A stretch of DNA of 64,000 nt, from NCBI RefSeq assembly GCF_007826885.1, contig NZ_ML675579.1, positions 62,955-126,954 on the forward strand. Reading direction: 5' to 3'. The notes below the pieces were generated by a model. It had not been told where the DNA came from and searched no databases. It saw only the letters and a program-made list of their open reading frames with translations. Positions 53,130 through 62,488 of the stretch are shown one piece after another. Within the stretch, counting starts at the first letter, position 1. Each line of letters opens with the position of its first letter. Source of the stretch: Candidatus Nitrosocosmicus arcticus (GTDB lineage: Archaea; Thermoproteota; Nitrososphaeria; Nitrososphaerales; Nitrososphaeraceae). The position numbers were made by a program, and so were the translations under genes.

Positions 53130-55279
53130 TAAAGAGGATAATTTTAAATAACTTTTTATCACACACTGATACTTCTCTTGAGTTTCATCCTGGGATTACT
53201 GTTTTCGTAGGACATAATGGTTCAGGTAAATCCAGTATTATTGATTCTATAACTTTTGCCCTGTTTGATGAACACACTCGCAAATCTGACAAAAATCTGT
53301 TAACAAGAGGAATGGGTGGGTATGTTAATAATGAAGCGGGATCATTTGTAGTATTGGAATTCTCTGTAGGACCTACAAATTATAGGATCAGAAGACAAAT
53401 AGATAGTCAGGGGCGACTGACTTCGGTTAGATTAGAACAGCTGCTCAAAAATAGCAACAATACTTTAGGGACAGATCAAGATAATAAATCTGTCTACAGA
53501 CCAATCATCTCTGGCGAACGAAAGCAACTGGGCGAATCAGTAATCCGTGAAACGGAGTCTATTATGGGGATTAACTACACTAAATTGCAGATAGCAGGTA
53601 TTATTCAACAAGGTGAAATTAGTAAAATAATAGATTCACAGCCTAAGGAATTTAAAGAGTTATTAAATAACATGATTGGATTAGATAGATTAGATAGATC
53701 TTTTAATAGTATGCATAATGTTATAGAAGGATTTAGAAAAATCCTAAGGGAAAAAACCCAGGGTTATGACGATAATCAAATAAATATTCTCATTAAGAAA
53801 ACCAAAGATAATGAATCTAGACTTTTGCAATCAAAACAAACATTGGATACCGTCCTTGTGCATTTATCTCAAAAAACAGAAACATTAAATGAATTGGAAA
53901 AACAAATCGAAATTCTTGAGCCAAAAATAGCTAAACTCTCTGAAATTAGATCCTTAGAAAATACTTTATTAAAATATTTCAGAGAACGATCGAATTCTTT
54001 GAAATCCGAAATTGATAAATTACAAAGAATGATTGTAGATATAAAAAATGCTGTTAAATTCTTGAGGGACAAAGATGAAGTCTTTATCACTATTCAGATG
54101 ATAAATGCCGAATTAGATGAATTAAACAATAAAGTTATCAAAGTGGAGGGGGAGATAGGAAAGCTGGAAGGATTTACCGAATGTGCACAAAAAATCCAAA
54201 TTAAAGATGGTAGGTGTCCTGTTTGCGACTCTGAAATCATCTCACTTAACCAAATGTTTGATATTTCTCATATCACTTTTGAACTCAACAAGAAGATCAA
54301 AGAGAAGCAGGTTCTACTCTCTGAAATTTCAAAACTAAACAAAGAGGAAATGGAATTCAAAGGGAAGGAGAAAAATATAATATCTGCAGAGCGTACTCTA
54401 TTGAATTATGATTTTGATATTGATGACAGTACCGATACCTTAGAACATAAACTAGACAATCTAAAAAAAGATCACCAGACCATATCAAAACTAAATTTTG
54501 ATACTTTAGTAAATATCGATTTATCAGATTACAAATTAGATGAATATTCTGCAAACTTGATCGATATTATTCAAAATATGAGAATTGATGTTATCGAGGT
54601 TGATTTAGACTCTTATCAGCAAAAAAAATTAATCAAAAACAAGCTTTCAGTGGAAATGGTTAATATTCACAATCAAAAAGCAATATTGGAAAAAACAGTT
54701 GTAGACATTCAAAGAGAAAATTCTGAATTTCGATCCTTGATCTCAGAGTTATCGTCTGCCTCCAAATTTATTTCCGATCTTGAAAATATTCGTTCAATGG
54801 TCTTTAACAGAGATGGCATTGTAAGTTCAAGTTTAAGAACCCGAGCGCTAAGCTTGATTTCTGCTAAAGCCTCAGAATACATCAACATTTTCAACGTTGG
54901 GCTCTCAAGAATTACATTAATTGAAAAACCAAGAGAAATAAAGGTACTATGTTATGGAAAACGGGGAGAAATTGATACTATATCATTGAGCGGAGGCGAG
55001 AAAGTCGCTGTATCATTGGCTATTAGGATGGGGATTGCTTTCTTGATGGGATCATCAAAAATTGATTTTATAGTGTTAGATGAGCCTACGACTAATTTAG
55101 ATGAGGAAAGACGTCGATCGTTTGTAAAAATTATTTCTAATGTCTTTAGCAAAGGAATGAGTCCTTTGTCCCAAATGATAATTATTACTCATGATGAAGA
55201 GATATTTGAAAATTCTGAGGTTGAACAAGTGTATAAATTCAAGATGACTGAAAAGGGTTCCAGTGTGAGTATTGTCTAA
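53126..55279 (+). CDS. rad50: DNA double-strand break repair ATPase Rad50
   Basis: This 717-residue SMC-like ATPase shows Walker A GHNGSGKSSIIDS (about residues 29-41) and the Q-loop region near 150 (AGIIQQGEISK). Long coiled coils flank a zinc-hook CPVC (Cys364, Cys367). The signature is LSGGEKVAVSLAIRMG, Walker B is FIVLDEPTTNLDEE, and the switch His is in IIITHDEE. The protein is shorter than euryarchaeal Rad50 (about 880 residues), mainly in the coiled coils. It forms the complex with Mre11 encoded just upstream. Confidence 0.96.
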   Translation: MIKRIILNNFLSHTDTSLEFHPGITVFVGHNGSGKSSIIDSITFALFDEHTRKSDKNLLTRGMGGYVNNEAGSFVVLEFSVGPTNYRIRRQIDSQGRLTSVRLEQLLKNSNNTLGTDQDNKSVYRPIISGERKQLGESVIRETESIMGINYTKLQIAGIIQQGEISKIIDSQPKEFKELLNNMIGLDRLDRSFNSMHNVIEGFRKILREKTQGYDDNQINILIKKTKDNESRLLQSKQTLDTVLVHLSQKTETLNELEKQIEILEPKIAKLSEIRSLENTLLKYFRERSNSLKSEIDKLQRMIVDIKNAVKFLRDKDEVFITIQMINAELDELNNKVIKVEGEIGKLEGFTECAQKIQIKDGRCPVCDSEIISLNQMFDISHITFELNKKIKEKQVLLSEISKLNKEEMEFKGKEKNIISAERTLLNYDFDIDDSTDTLEHKLDNLKKDHQTISKLNFDTLVNIDLSDYKLDEYSANLIDIIQNMRIDVIEVDLDSYQQKKLIKNKLSVEMVNIHNQKAILEKTVVDIQRENSEFRSLISELSSASKFISDLENIRSMVFNRDGIVSSSLRTRALSLISAKASEYINIFNVGLSRITLIEKPREIKVLCYGKRGEIDTISLSGGEKVAVSLAIRMGIAFLMGSSKIDFIVLDEPTTNLDEERRRSFVKIISNVFSKGMSPLSQMIIITHDEEIFENSEVEQVYKFKMTEKGSSVSIV

Positions 55280-55287
55280 AAATTTGT

Positions 55288-55348
55288 TAGTGTACGTATA
55301 CACATCATTCGCGTCGGCAAAATGGAATTTCAGTAATAGTGTACGTAT
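55288..55348. promoter_or_regulatory. Pair of TAGTGTACGTAT direct repeats
   Basis: Identical 12-mers TAGTGTACGTAT lie at 55288-55299 and 55337-55348, 49 bp apart, in the promoter region of the zinc-ribbon gene at 55377. They may be operator sites. Confidence 0.55.
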
Positions 55349-55376
55349 CGAAAAGATTAATAGATCATGAACAAAT

Positions 55377-55628
55377 ATGGTAGATGTCGTAAAAACCATG
55401 AAATTATCTCGTTTGCCCCGAGAGGCACGAAGAACCCGTAAACCAAAGCAAGAAAACTGGTTGAAGGGTCCAAACAAGACATTTTGGATTCAATGTATGT
55501 ACCAAAAGTGTAATTATTATTGGCGATACTCTGGAGGAAAAAACTGGGCTGAATGCCCGATATGCCACTCCATAAGCAAGGTTTCGCTAGCTAGAAAATG
55601 TTTTAGATTTAATAATCCTGAAACGTAG
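55377..55628 (+). CDS. Zinc-ribbon protein (83 aa)
   Basis: A basic N-terminal half (LSRLPREARRTRKPKQENWL) is followed by a zinc ribbon with IQCMYQKCNYYWRY and AECPICHS (C-x4-C and C-x2-C). It is likely a DNA- or RNA-binding factor; similar short proteins occur near repair genes in this lineage. Function unknown. Confidence 0.65.
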   Translation: MVDVVKTMKLSRLPREARRTRKPKQENWLKGPNKTFWIQCMYQKCNYYWRYSGGKNWAECPICHSISKVSLARKCFRFNNPET

Positions 55629-55680
55629 AAAATAAATAATTATTTAGTATTTCCTGACCTTTTGTCAAGGAAAAAGTTGT

Positions 55681-55974
55681 CTATTCCTGTATAAAATAGG
55701 AATTCTCATCCTTGGCCAGTAAAAGCTTTACATTGTGGTCATAATCTTCTAGATCTGCCTCTTTATCAGATAGGTCCCCAACGTTGCTTGTTTTTTCCAG
55801 ATCATTAAAAATCAAAAGCGTCTTGTCTTGACCAAAAGTTTTTGGTATGGTTTGTAAGAAGAAATTCAATGTGTATATATCCTCAAAAATCTCATTAGTC
55901 AAAATTTTTAGATTTTCATCGTACAGCTTTAGATTTATTCTTTCCCTAGTTTTGGTAATCATGGCAATGTTCAT
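55681..55974 (-). CDS. Small protein upstream-linked to HerA region (97 aa)
   Basis: The charged alpha/beta protein (RERINLKLYDENLKILTNEI; DKTLLIFNDLEKTSNVGDLS) has no recognised motif. It lies 53 bp after the HerA stop on the same strand, possibly in one transcript. Unknown. Confidence 0.5.
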   Translation of the reverse strand: MNIAMITKTRERINLKLYDENLKILTNEIFEDIYTLNFFLQTIPKTFGQDKTLLIFNDLEKTSNVGDLSDKEADLEDYDHNVKLLLAKDENSYFIQE

Positions 55975-56027
55975 TATTATAGATAGGAGATTAAATCTAA
56001 CAAATTTATGTATTTAACTCTATCATC

Positions 56028-57629
56028 TTATTCTATGTATTCTTCTTCTATGTAACCCTCTCTCATATACATCCGACTGTCCTCAACTGACATATCTTTT
56101 TTCTCTTTGATGTTTTTCCATTCGTTTACTGGTTCTGGATCCTTACCCATTGTCCTTTCTACTATTTCGTCTATTCTTACAAACGAAGGTAAATTTACCC
56201 ACTGTCCTACTAACAATGCTTCTCCGGGATTGAGGGATGGCAATTGTTCAATAATTTTACCGTTTATTGATTCACTAGATGATTCAATTTGTGATTGATC
56301 TTCTTGTTGAACCAACTTCATTATCGCCAGGGAGCCCATTTGACTTAATACATTTGGATCCAAAGTTCTTGGTCGTTGAGACACGATTATTAATCCTACC
56401 CCAAATTTTCTTCCCTCTCTTGCAACCTTTGAGGCAATATACTTTGTATCGGTATTCTCATTTTTTGGCATGAATACATGGGCTTCTTCAATTACCACAA
56501 TGACTGGACTATGAAATAATATTCGGTCCGTGCTTTCATAATTTGATTTCAAGCTCTGGCTCTTTGAGAGCTTTCTTTGATACAAGATTGATTCGAGGTA
56601 AAAAGATATCGCCACATTAGCTTGTTTCTCAGTAAATTCTATCAGATTTATTATATTTATACAACCTTCTCTGATTTGGGAAACAGGATCTGATGCATTG
56701 GGAATCAAAATGCTGTCAAATCTTCTCCTTGCTTCCTTGATCTTGTCCGCTACTCTGTCTGCAGAACTTGCAAATCTCTTCTCCCTAAAACCTATGTCTT
56801 TTACATTTTTCTCTAATTCCTCCCAAAAGTCATCTCCTATCTTCTTCTTCAGGTCATCGTTATCATAGGCCTTTAGTAATATTGTGTTTTGAATGTCTGC
56901 GTTTTCTCTTATTTCTATGACTTCTCCAAACTTGTCGGATGTTAATAATCTCGGGTTTATCTGGGCTTGCACAAAATTAATGTTCTCTCCCTGTAGGAAG
57001 CGATATTCATCATGATAGTCAAAGATAACCATTGTGCCAGGAATTTTTGCTATCGATTTCGCGATAACACTGACTAAATTGCTTTTTCCCATACCTGTCA
57101 TTGCCAAAATTCCTAGATGTCTAGTTGTAAGTCTATTGATGTTGACTCTGACATTCACATTTGTATTTCTTAAAAGAGTACCTATCTTTAGCCATGATTC
57201 TTCATCAGAATCAAAAATGTCCTTTAGATCATCTTTTTTTGCCCTGCATACCTCGGTTCCTGGTAGCGGTGGTATTTCAGGTAAAAAGGCTTTTGATTTT
57301 TTTAGCATATCAAGCATACCGAGAATTTTTACATTAACTTTAAAGCTCTTATCTCTCTTGTTTATTTCAGCTACAATCTTACTCTCTAGAGCTTCTTCAA
57401 AATTAGAAATCTCGTCTAGTGCATCGCTCTTAATGGAGCATGATTCTACCACCCCTAGAATCCTCTTTTGAAAACCATCAGTTATTGTGATGTATTCTCC
57501 TAATCCTACGGGTTCTTTACCTTCAAAAGTAATGTATCCCGGTTTAGTTACGCCTATGACGACACCCAAAAGCTCCTCATTTGTCGTCGTGGTGGAATCA
57601 CTCTGTAATTTATTCAGCTCCCTGTGCAT
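56028..57629 (-). CDS. herA: DNA repair helicase/translocase HerA
   Basis: This 533-residue HerA/FtsK-like ATPase has an N-terminal HAS-barrel (GVVIGVTKPGYITFEGKEPV). Walker A is MTGMGKSNLVSVIA near residue 180, and Walker B is PVIVVIEEAHVFMP near 380. The arginine-finger-like region includes VAREGRKFGVGLIIVSQRPR. HerA forms hexamers that pump DNA ends for resection with the nuclease NurA. The neighbouring Mre11-Rad50 pair fits this role. No NurA gene is recognised in the window. Confidence 0.95.
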   Translation of the reverse strand: MHRELNKLQSDSTTTTNEELLGVVIGVTKPGYITFEGKEPVGLGEYITITDGFQKRILGVVESCSIKSDALDEISNFEEALESKIVAEINKRDKSFKVNVKILGMLDMLKKSKAFLPEIPPLPGTEVCRAKKDDLKDIFDSDEESWLKIGTLLRNTNVNVRVNINRLTTRHLGILAMTGMGKSNLVSVIAKSIAKIPGTMVIFDYHDEYRFLQGENINFVQAQINPRLLTSDKFGEVIEIRENADIQNTILLKAYDNDDLKKKIGDDFWEELEKNVKDIGFREKRFASSADRVADKIKEARRRFDSILIPNASDPVSQIREGCINIINLIEFTEKQANVAISFYLESILYQRKLSKSQSLKSNYESTDRILFHSPVIVVIEEAHVFMPKNENTDTKYIASKVAREGRKFGVGLIIVSQRPRTLDPNVLSQMGSLAIMKLVQQEDQSQIESSSESINGKIIEQLPSLNPGEALLVGQWVNLPSFVRIDEIVERTMGKDPEPVNEWKNIKEKKDMSVEDSRMYMREGYIEEEYIE

Positions 57630-58000
57630 TTATACATTAGATAGGATATTGGAGTTTTTATTATTTGTCATCCGGTTCTAATTAGGATAGTTTTCAGACA
57701 AAAGTTGCCCTTTCACATTCATCTATTCATCTATTCAGAGACTACAATCATTTAGTAGAATCTAGAATCAGGAATCTCATATGAGATGCATTTTACAATT
57801 TTATTCTCATTTGATGTATATAGTATAATATTGTAATTGATGATAAGAATATATTATAATTATGAGGTTAAATAATATATAATTACATGTCTTGCTCAAA
57901 CTTATATTCATTGTGTAACATTCTGGATTCTTTGTTTAATCTCTAATCTGGATTTCATAGTTTTTATTTGCTTGCTAAAATAATATTATTGTGATTCAAT
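57630..58000. other. Divergent intergenic region
   Basis: It contains promoters for herA (leftward) and the phosphatase gene (rightward). Short CATCTATTC repeats lie near 57717-57737. Confidence 0.4.
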
Positions 58001-58801
58001 ATGCCGATCTTAGATATATTAAAAGAATGTGCTGTTAATGTTCATAAGAATACCCATGATTTGATAGGAACCGTTGAGGGACGAGAAAAGTTTGAAATGG
58101 GTGCAGGCGGTGATGTATCCACTAAAATTGACTTACTTGCGGAAAAATCTGTTTTTGAGATTTTAAAGAAGAATTCTTTTGACCCTGATGTTGTGGGAGA
58201 GGAATGTGGTTTCATAGAAGGCAAAGATAATGGACTAGTTGTTATGGATGGGGTTGATGGTACAACCAACGCCAATTGTGGATTACCATTTTACTGTTGT
58301 TCGCTCGCATATTCTCCAGATACCAATTTAAAATCCGTTACTGATGCTGTGGTATTTAATCTAGTATCTGGGGATTTATACCATGCTTCCCTGTCCAAAG
58401 GCTCATTTATGAATGAAAAAAAAATACAAACTGCAAAGGAGCCATCACTTTCTATAAAGGAAATGGTAATTGGATTAAATATTTCTGGATTATCGGAACA
58501 CCATTTTTTATCTATTTCAAAATTGGTTTCATCAATTAGTCACGTTAGACACCTAGGTGCAAATGCATTAGAGTTATGCTATTTTGCACGTGGTGCTATA
58601 GATGCCTATATTGATATCCGAGACAAGATAAGGGCAATAGATATGGCCGCCTGTTATCTTATAGCTAAAGAAGCCGGCGGGTTAATTTTCGATACTTCTG
58701 GAAAGGAATTAAATACTGATCTTTCAGTGAACTCTAGGATGTCTTTCATAGCTGTTGCTAATATTCCTATGTATGATTGGATAATTAACCTGATAAGGTG
58801 A
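58001..58801 (+). CDS. Inositol monophosphatase/FBPase-family phosphatase
   Basis: This 266-residue protein has the IMPase metal motifs: Glu in VVGEECGFIEG (about residue 67), GVDGTTNANCG (about 87-97; the usual DPIDGT is DGVDGT here) and AIDMAACYLIAKEAGG (about 212-227). In archaea such enzymes hydrolyse inositol-1-phosphate and/or fructose-1,6-bisphosphate with Mg2+. Which substrate is used cannot be told. ATG 58001 follows an AT-rich TATATAATTA promoter region. Confidence 0.9.
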   Translation: MPILDILKECAVNVHKNTHDLIGTVEGREKFEMGAGGDVSTKIDLLAEKSVFEILKKNSFDPDVVGEECGFIEGKDNGLVVMDGVDGTTNANCGLPFYCCSLAYSPDTNLKSVTDAVVFNLVSGDLYHASLSKGSFMNEKKIQTAKEPSLSIKEMVIGLNISGLSEHHFLSISKLVSSISHVRHLGANALELCYFARGAIDAYIDIRDKIRAIDMAACYLIAKEAGGLIFDTSGKELNTDLSVNSRMSFIAVANIPMYDWIINLIR

Positions 58802-59024
58802 TCCTTTATCCATTATAGTAATCTTTTAGAATATTGTAAATTCTTATTTTATTAGGATGCTTGTCTTACTTCATTTGCAAATGCTCTTTATTCCCAATTC
58901 ATGAATTTGTCAAATCTATTATTATAAAACGATTCAATTCTTTAGATTGAAATATAACGATAATACTTTTTTCTTATTGCTATACTGATACAAATTACAT
59001 AATAAAAGAATTTAATAATATCTA
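58802..59024. other. Short intergenic segment
   Basis: AT-rich; no feature beyond the promoter of 59025. Confidence 0.3.
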
Positions 59025-59327
59025 ATGGCTAGTAGATGTGTGGATTTCTTTCATAAAAAATATTCTTGCGAAGTTGATGGAGAAAAGTTTAGCTCTGAGG
59101 AAGATTTGATGAATCATTATAGAACAGTTCATCATAAGTTGATCTTAAAATGCCAGAAATGTGGGAAAGAATTCATTCACGAAAAGGATAGGTTACATCA
59201 TGTACGTGAAGAACATGAAAAAGAGATGGACGCTAGGGTCCATAAAAGTGAACATAAACATACAGAGACTGGAAATCCTCAAGACCGGGTAGATTCCAAT
59301 ATGAAAAATTTTGGTGACAATTTCTAA
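59025..59327 (+). CDS. C2H2 zinc-finger protein (100 aa)
   Basis: Two Cys/His fingers are seen: YSCEVDGEKFSSEEDLMNHY (first, degenerate) and LKCQKCGKEFIHEKDRLHHV followed by REEH (second, C-x2-C...H...H). C2H2 fingers are rare in archaea but recur in Nitrososphaerales. Probably DNA or RNA binding. The C-terminus is polar and His-rich. Confidence 0.8.
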   Translation: MASRCVDFFHKKYSCEVDGEKFSSEEDLMNHYRTVHHKLILKCQKCGKEFIHEKDRLHHVREEHEKEMDARVHKSEHKHTETGNPQDRVDSNMKNFGDNF

Positions 59328-59568
59328 TCTTTTGTTTGTTTTTAGTTGCAAAATATTATTTGCGATTAATAAGAAAAAGACAATGAAAGGTCGATACTTG
59401 TATTCTAATCTGTGTATGCAATTGAAGACATTTTTTATGAATTATATACCTGATAATTATTTTTATTGACCTATGATTGAAGAAATATTCATTAGCTAAT
59501 TTTTGATCCATTTTATTTTACTTTTCTTTCTATTGTCCATTACGTGTCTTGTTGAAAGGATTTTTTAT
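59328..59568. other. Short intergenic segment between convergent genes
   Basis: A polyT run near 59333 after the stop of the zinc-finger gene may act as a terminator. No gene seen. Confidence 0.3.
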
Positions 59569-60486
59569 TCAAACTACCAACTCATGTTCAAAATTCTTGA
59601 TATTTCTTGTGTCATTACCCTTGGCTATGCCTTTAATAGTTTTTACGATTACATTTAATGGAGAGTTTACAATTATTCTAACGTTAGGACTAATAGATTC
59701 TATATTTTTTCTTTCCATGTCGCTGCAATAATTTATGGCTAGTCCTCCCACTAAAATAGGAATGCTAAACATTGTACTGATCTTTTTTACGAGCCTTATT
59801 GCTGAACCTATGTTATCTTGGAGAGTAACTGAAATAAGTACCATACATGGTCTAGTTCCATCTATATAGTTAATCATTGAATCAGTAGGAATTGATGGTG
59901 ATATGTTATTAATTTGAAACCCTTTTTCAAATAGTACGGATTCTATGATATTACATGCTATATTATGGAGCTCTCCATCAGGAGTACATATGATTATACT
60001 CTTCATTTTGTCGTTAGGCTTGATTGAACTTGTGATCTTATGAATTGTTTTGTTTGCCATATTGCTACAGACATGTTCCATTCCAATATCTAATTTATTT
60101 TCCTGCCAGAGATACCCAACATCGTATAGAACAGGTTTTAGAATCTCATCATAAAATTCAGTCAAACCTGCCTGTTCTTTATATTTTCCAGCAACATTCA
60201 CTATCTTTTCAATATCCCCATTCTTTAACGCATCAAAAACCTTTTTTTTCAACTCTGCTGTTACGACCACTTTCTTTTCATGTTCTTGTGTAACTGATGC
60301 TAACAGAGAGAGGATTCTTGGGTTATTTTTATATTCTAAAGGGATACTGTCAATTGTTACGTCGGCAGCCTTTCCCAAATATTTTATTGTATGCTGCATC
60401 GATATCTTTCTTTTCGAGTCCCATTGGCTTTTAACTAGATAATAGTAATCTAAGCCTTTTACCTTTTTTACTCGTATGAAAACCAT
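59569..60486 (-). CDS. B12-binding-like regulatory protein
   Basis: This 305-residue protein has an N-terminal basic beta segment (FIRVKKVKGLDYYYLVKSQW) common in archaeal regulators. A helical cap (YDEILKPVLYDVGYLWQENK, the MtbC1-like four-helix domain) is followed by a Rossmann-like domain. Its first loop is SIIICTPDGELHNIACNIIE, with His at the position of the cobalamin-ligating D-x-H-x2-G motif, although Asp is Glu and Gly is Ala. The architecture recalls light- or B12-sensing regulators. Whether it binds cobalamin is an open question. Confidence 0.75.
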   Translation of the reverse strand: MVFIRVKKVKGLDYYYLVKSQWDSKRKISMQHTIKYLGKAADVTIDSIPLEYKNNPRILSLLASVTQEHEKKVVVTAELKKKVFDALKNGDIEKIVNVAGKYKEQAGLTEFYDEILKPVLYDVGYLWQENKLDIGMEHVCSNMANKTIHKITSSIKPNDKMKSIIICTPDGELHNIACNIIESVLFEKGFQINNISPSIPTDSMINYIDGTRPCMVLISVTLQDNIGSAIRLVKKISTMFSIPILVGGLAINYCSDMERKNIESISPNVRIIVNSPLNVIVKTIKGIAKGNDTRNIKNFEHELVV

Positions 60487-61055
60487 ATTCTTTTGTGCTA
60501 ATACCTAGATATTAACATGGTGCTAAATATTGTGACTAGTGCTAACTCAAGCCCCAAAAAAGTGATATTTATTGGGACGGCAATTCAAAATAGATTATGA
60601 TATTTATTAATTCTAAAACCTCTGTTCAGACCCAAAGTTTCGTGAAAATGAAATTAGTTATGTCATCTTTTCATAATCCCTATTTATGACTACAATTAGT
60701 GGTGATAAGCTAAACTTTTGATAAGATTACCACCTTTTTGTTCTTGTTACCACTATTAACTAAGTTTTTGATACAATACAAAATTAACAGATATTCGTCT
60801 TTTTCTGTATTATTAGTGTATTTCATTTCTTCTTTTTTCTCTATAGATGCCCTTTTAAACAGTCTAATCCATTCTCTTTTAGAACGTGAATTTATGATCC
60901 TTGGGTGTTTCATCATTTGGTAAGATTTGATATGAGAAACGATACTTGACTACTTGTCACTAAAGTACCGGTTTAATAGATTTGACATTTTCTTGATGGG
61001 TCCAAATACACTATCTCATGATAAATCCTAATCCTGTTTCTAAAATGTAATGGAA
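60487..61055. other. Intergenic region with one doubtful small ORF
   Basis: A leftward frame at 60710-60916 (RSKREWIRLFKRASIEKKEE; 68 aa) has plausible composition but no other support. Otherwise AT-rich. Confidence 0.35.
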
Positions 61056-62324
61056 TCAACTTGGATTTTGCATCAAGATATATTCCTTTAATGATTTTGT
61101 AACCACTGGAAGTAGCCTTGGATCGTTTATTTTTGGAATGATGAATTCTTCGTTTAAATGCTTGATGTCAACTAGATCTGCTATGGATTTGGATACAGAT
61201 ATCAATATGTCTTCATCAAGATTTCTTATTCTTAAGTCTAAGAGTGCTCTAAATATTGATGGGAAAACTACTGCGTTATTAATTTGATTTGGAAAATCCG
61301 ATCTACCTGTAGCCATAATTCTAGCCCCTGCACTTTTTGCTTCATCGGGTAAGATTTCCGGTGTTGGATTGCTCAATGCAAAAATGATTGGGTCTCTTTT
61401 CATCGATCCTACCATTTGTGAATTCATGAGATTTCCGATCCCAGATGTTCCAATAAATATGTCTGCTCCTTTGATTGCTGTTTCTAGATTACCTGCTATT
61501 TTGTTTAGATTTGTTTTTAAAGCTATTTCTCTCTTAAAGGAATTCAAGCTAATACTATCGCGCTTTGGATTGTTTTGTTTGTTTGATTGGAGGTCTCTTA
61601 ATTTTTCGTTATTTTCGTTATTATCTCTTCCATCGTAAATGGCTCCTTTCTTGTCTATTACTGTTATCTCTTTAAAGCCTGCCCTAGATAGAATCTTAAA
61701 AATGCCATACCCTGCAGACCCTGCACCTGCAATCACGACTTTAACACTCTCTGAGTTCTTTTGTATTATTCGTAATGAATTTATTAAAGCTGCAAGAGTG
61801 ATTACTGCTGTACCATGCCTATCGTCATGAAAAATTGGGATTGACATTTCTTTTTGAAGCCGTTCTACTATTTCTAGAACCTTGGGAGATTCGATGTCCT
61901 CTATATTTATGGCACCAAATGAAGGTTCAATAGCTTTGACAAATTTGATAATTTCTTCTTTATCTTTTGTAGATATACAAAGCGGAAATGCATTTACATT
62001 TCCAAGGGTCTTAAATAAGACTGATTTTCCTTCCATTACGGGCAATGCGCCTTCTGGACCAATATCGCCTAGTCCTAGGACTCTTGTTCCATCACACACT
62101 ATCGCTATAGTGTTCCATTTTGAGGTGTAATCATATGCCAATTCTTTATTCTTTTGGATTTCATTTGATACATATGCTACGCCTGGAGTATAGATTGAGC
62201 TTAAGGTTCCTTTGCCTTCTTCCTTTGAATTTTCAAAAATATTATCTGAAGATATCCTACTTGAAATCTCTATTTTCCCTCTAAGTAATCGGTGTAAATT
62301 TATTGCGTCTTCCTTTAATGTCAA
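61056..62324 (-). CDS. NAD(P)-dependent malic enzyme
   Basis: This 422-residue protein matches the malic enzyme family. YTPGVAYVSNEI and NTIAIVCDGTRVLGLGDIGP (about residues 45-100) hold the N-terminal domain. IPIFHDDRHGTAVITLAALI carries the metal/substrate-binding acidic pair, and VKVVIAGAGSAGYGIFKILS is the NAD(P)-binding Rossmann motif. IFALSNPTPEILPDEA lies near the end. It oxidatively decarboxylates malate to pyruvate, linking the TCA cycle and gluconeogenesis. A polar insert of about 30 residues (after DKKGAIYDGRD) is unusual. Confidence 0.93.
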   Translation of the reverse strand: MTLKEDAINLHRLLRGKIEISSRISSDNIFENSKEEGKGTLSSIYTPGVAYVSNEIQKNKELAYDYTSKWNTIAIVCDGTRVLGLGDIGPEGALPVMEGKSVLFKTLGNVNAFPLCISTKDKEEIIKFVKAIEPSFGAINIEDIESPKVLEIVERLQKEMSIPIFHDDRHGTAVITLAALINSLRIIQKNSESVKVVIAGAGSAGYGIFKILSRAGFKEITVIDKKGAIYDGRDNNENNEKLRDLQSNKQNNPKRDSISLNSFKREIALKTNLNKIAGNLETAIKGADIFIGTSGIGNLMNSQMVGSMKRDPIIFALSNPTPEILPDEAKSAGARIMATGRSDFPNQINNAVVFPSIFRALLDLRIRNLDEDILISVSKSIADLVDIKHLNEEFIIPKINDPRLLPVVTKSLKEYILMQNPS

Positions 62325-62488
62325 TCCTTCTTATGGATATCTCGAAAATTATTTAAACGAATCATTTGGTCAGTGTTCCAATAAATTTTTAGTACAAAAC
62401 AAATTATTATTAAAGGCTAAATTCTGTCATGAATTTATTTATTACAATATTTGAGAAAAAAATAAGGTTAAGCCACTAGAAGAAGACG
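62325..62488. other. Short intergenic segment
   Basis: No feature beyond the promoter of malic enzyme on the left and the stop of TFB on the right. Confidence 0.3.
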
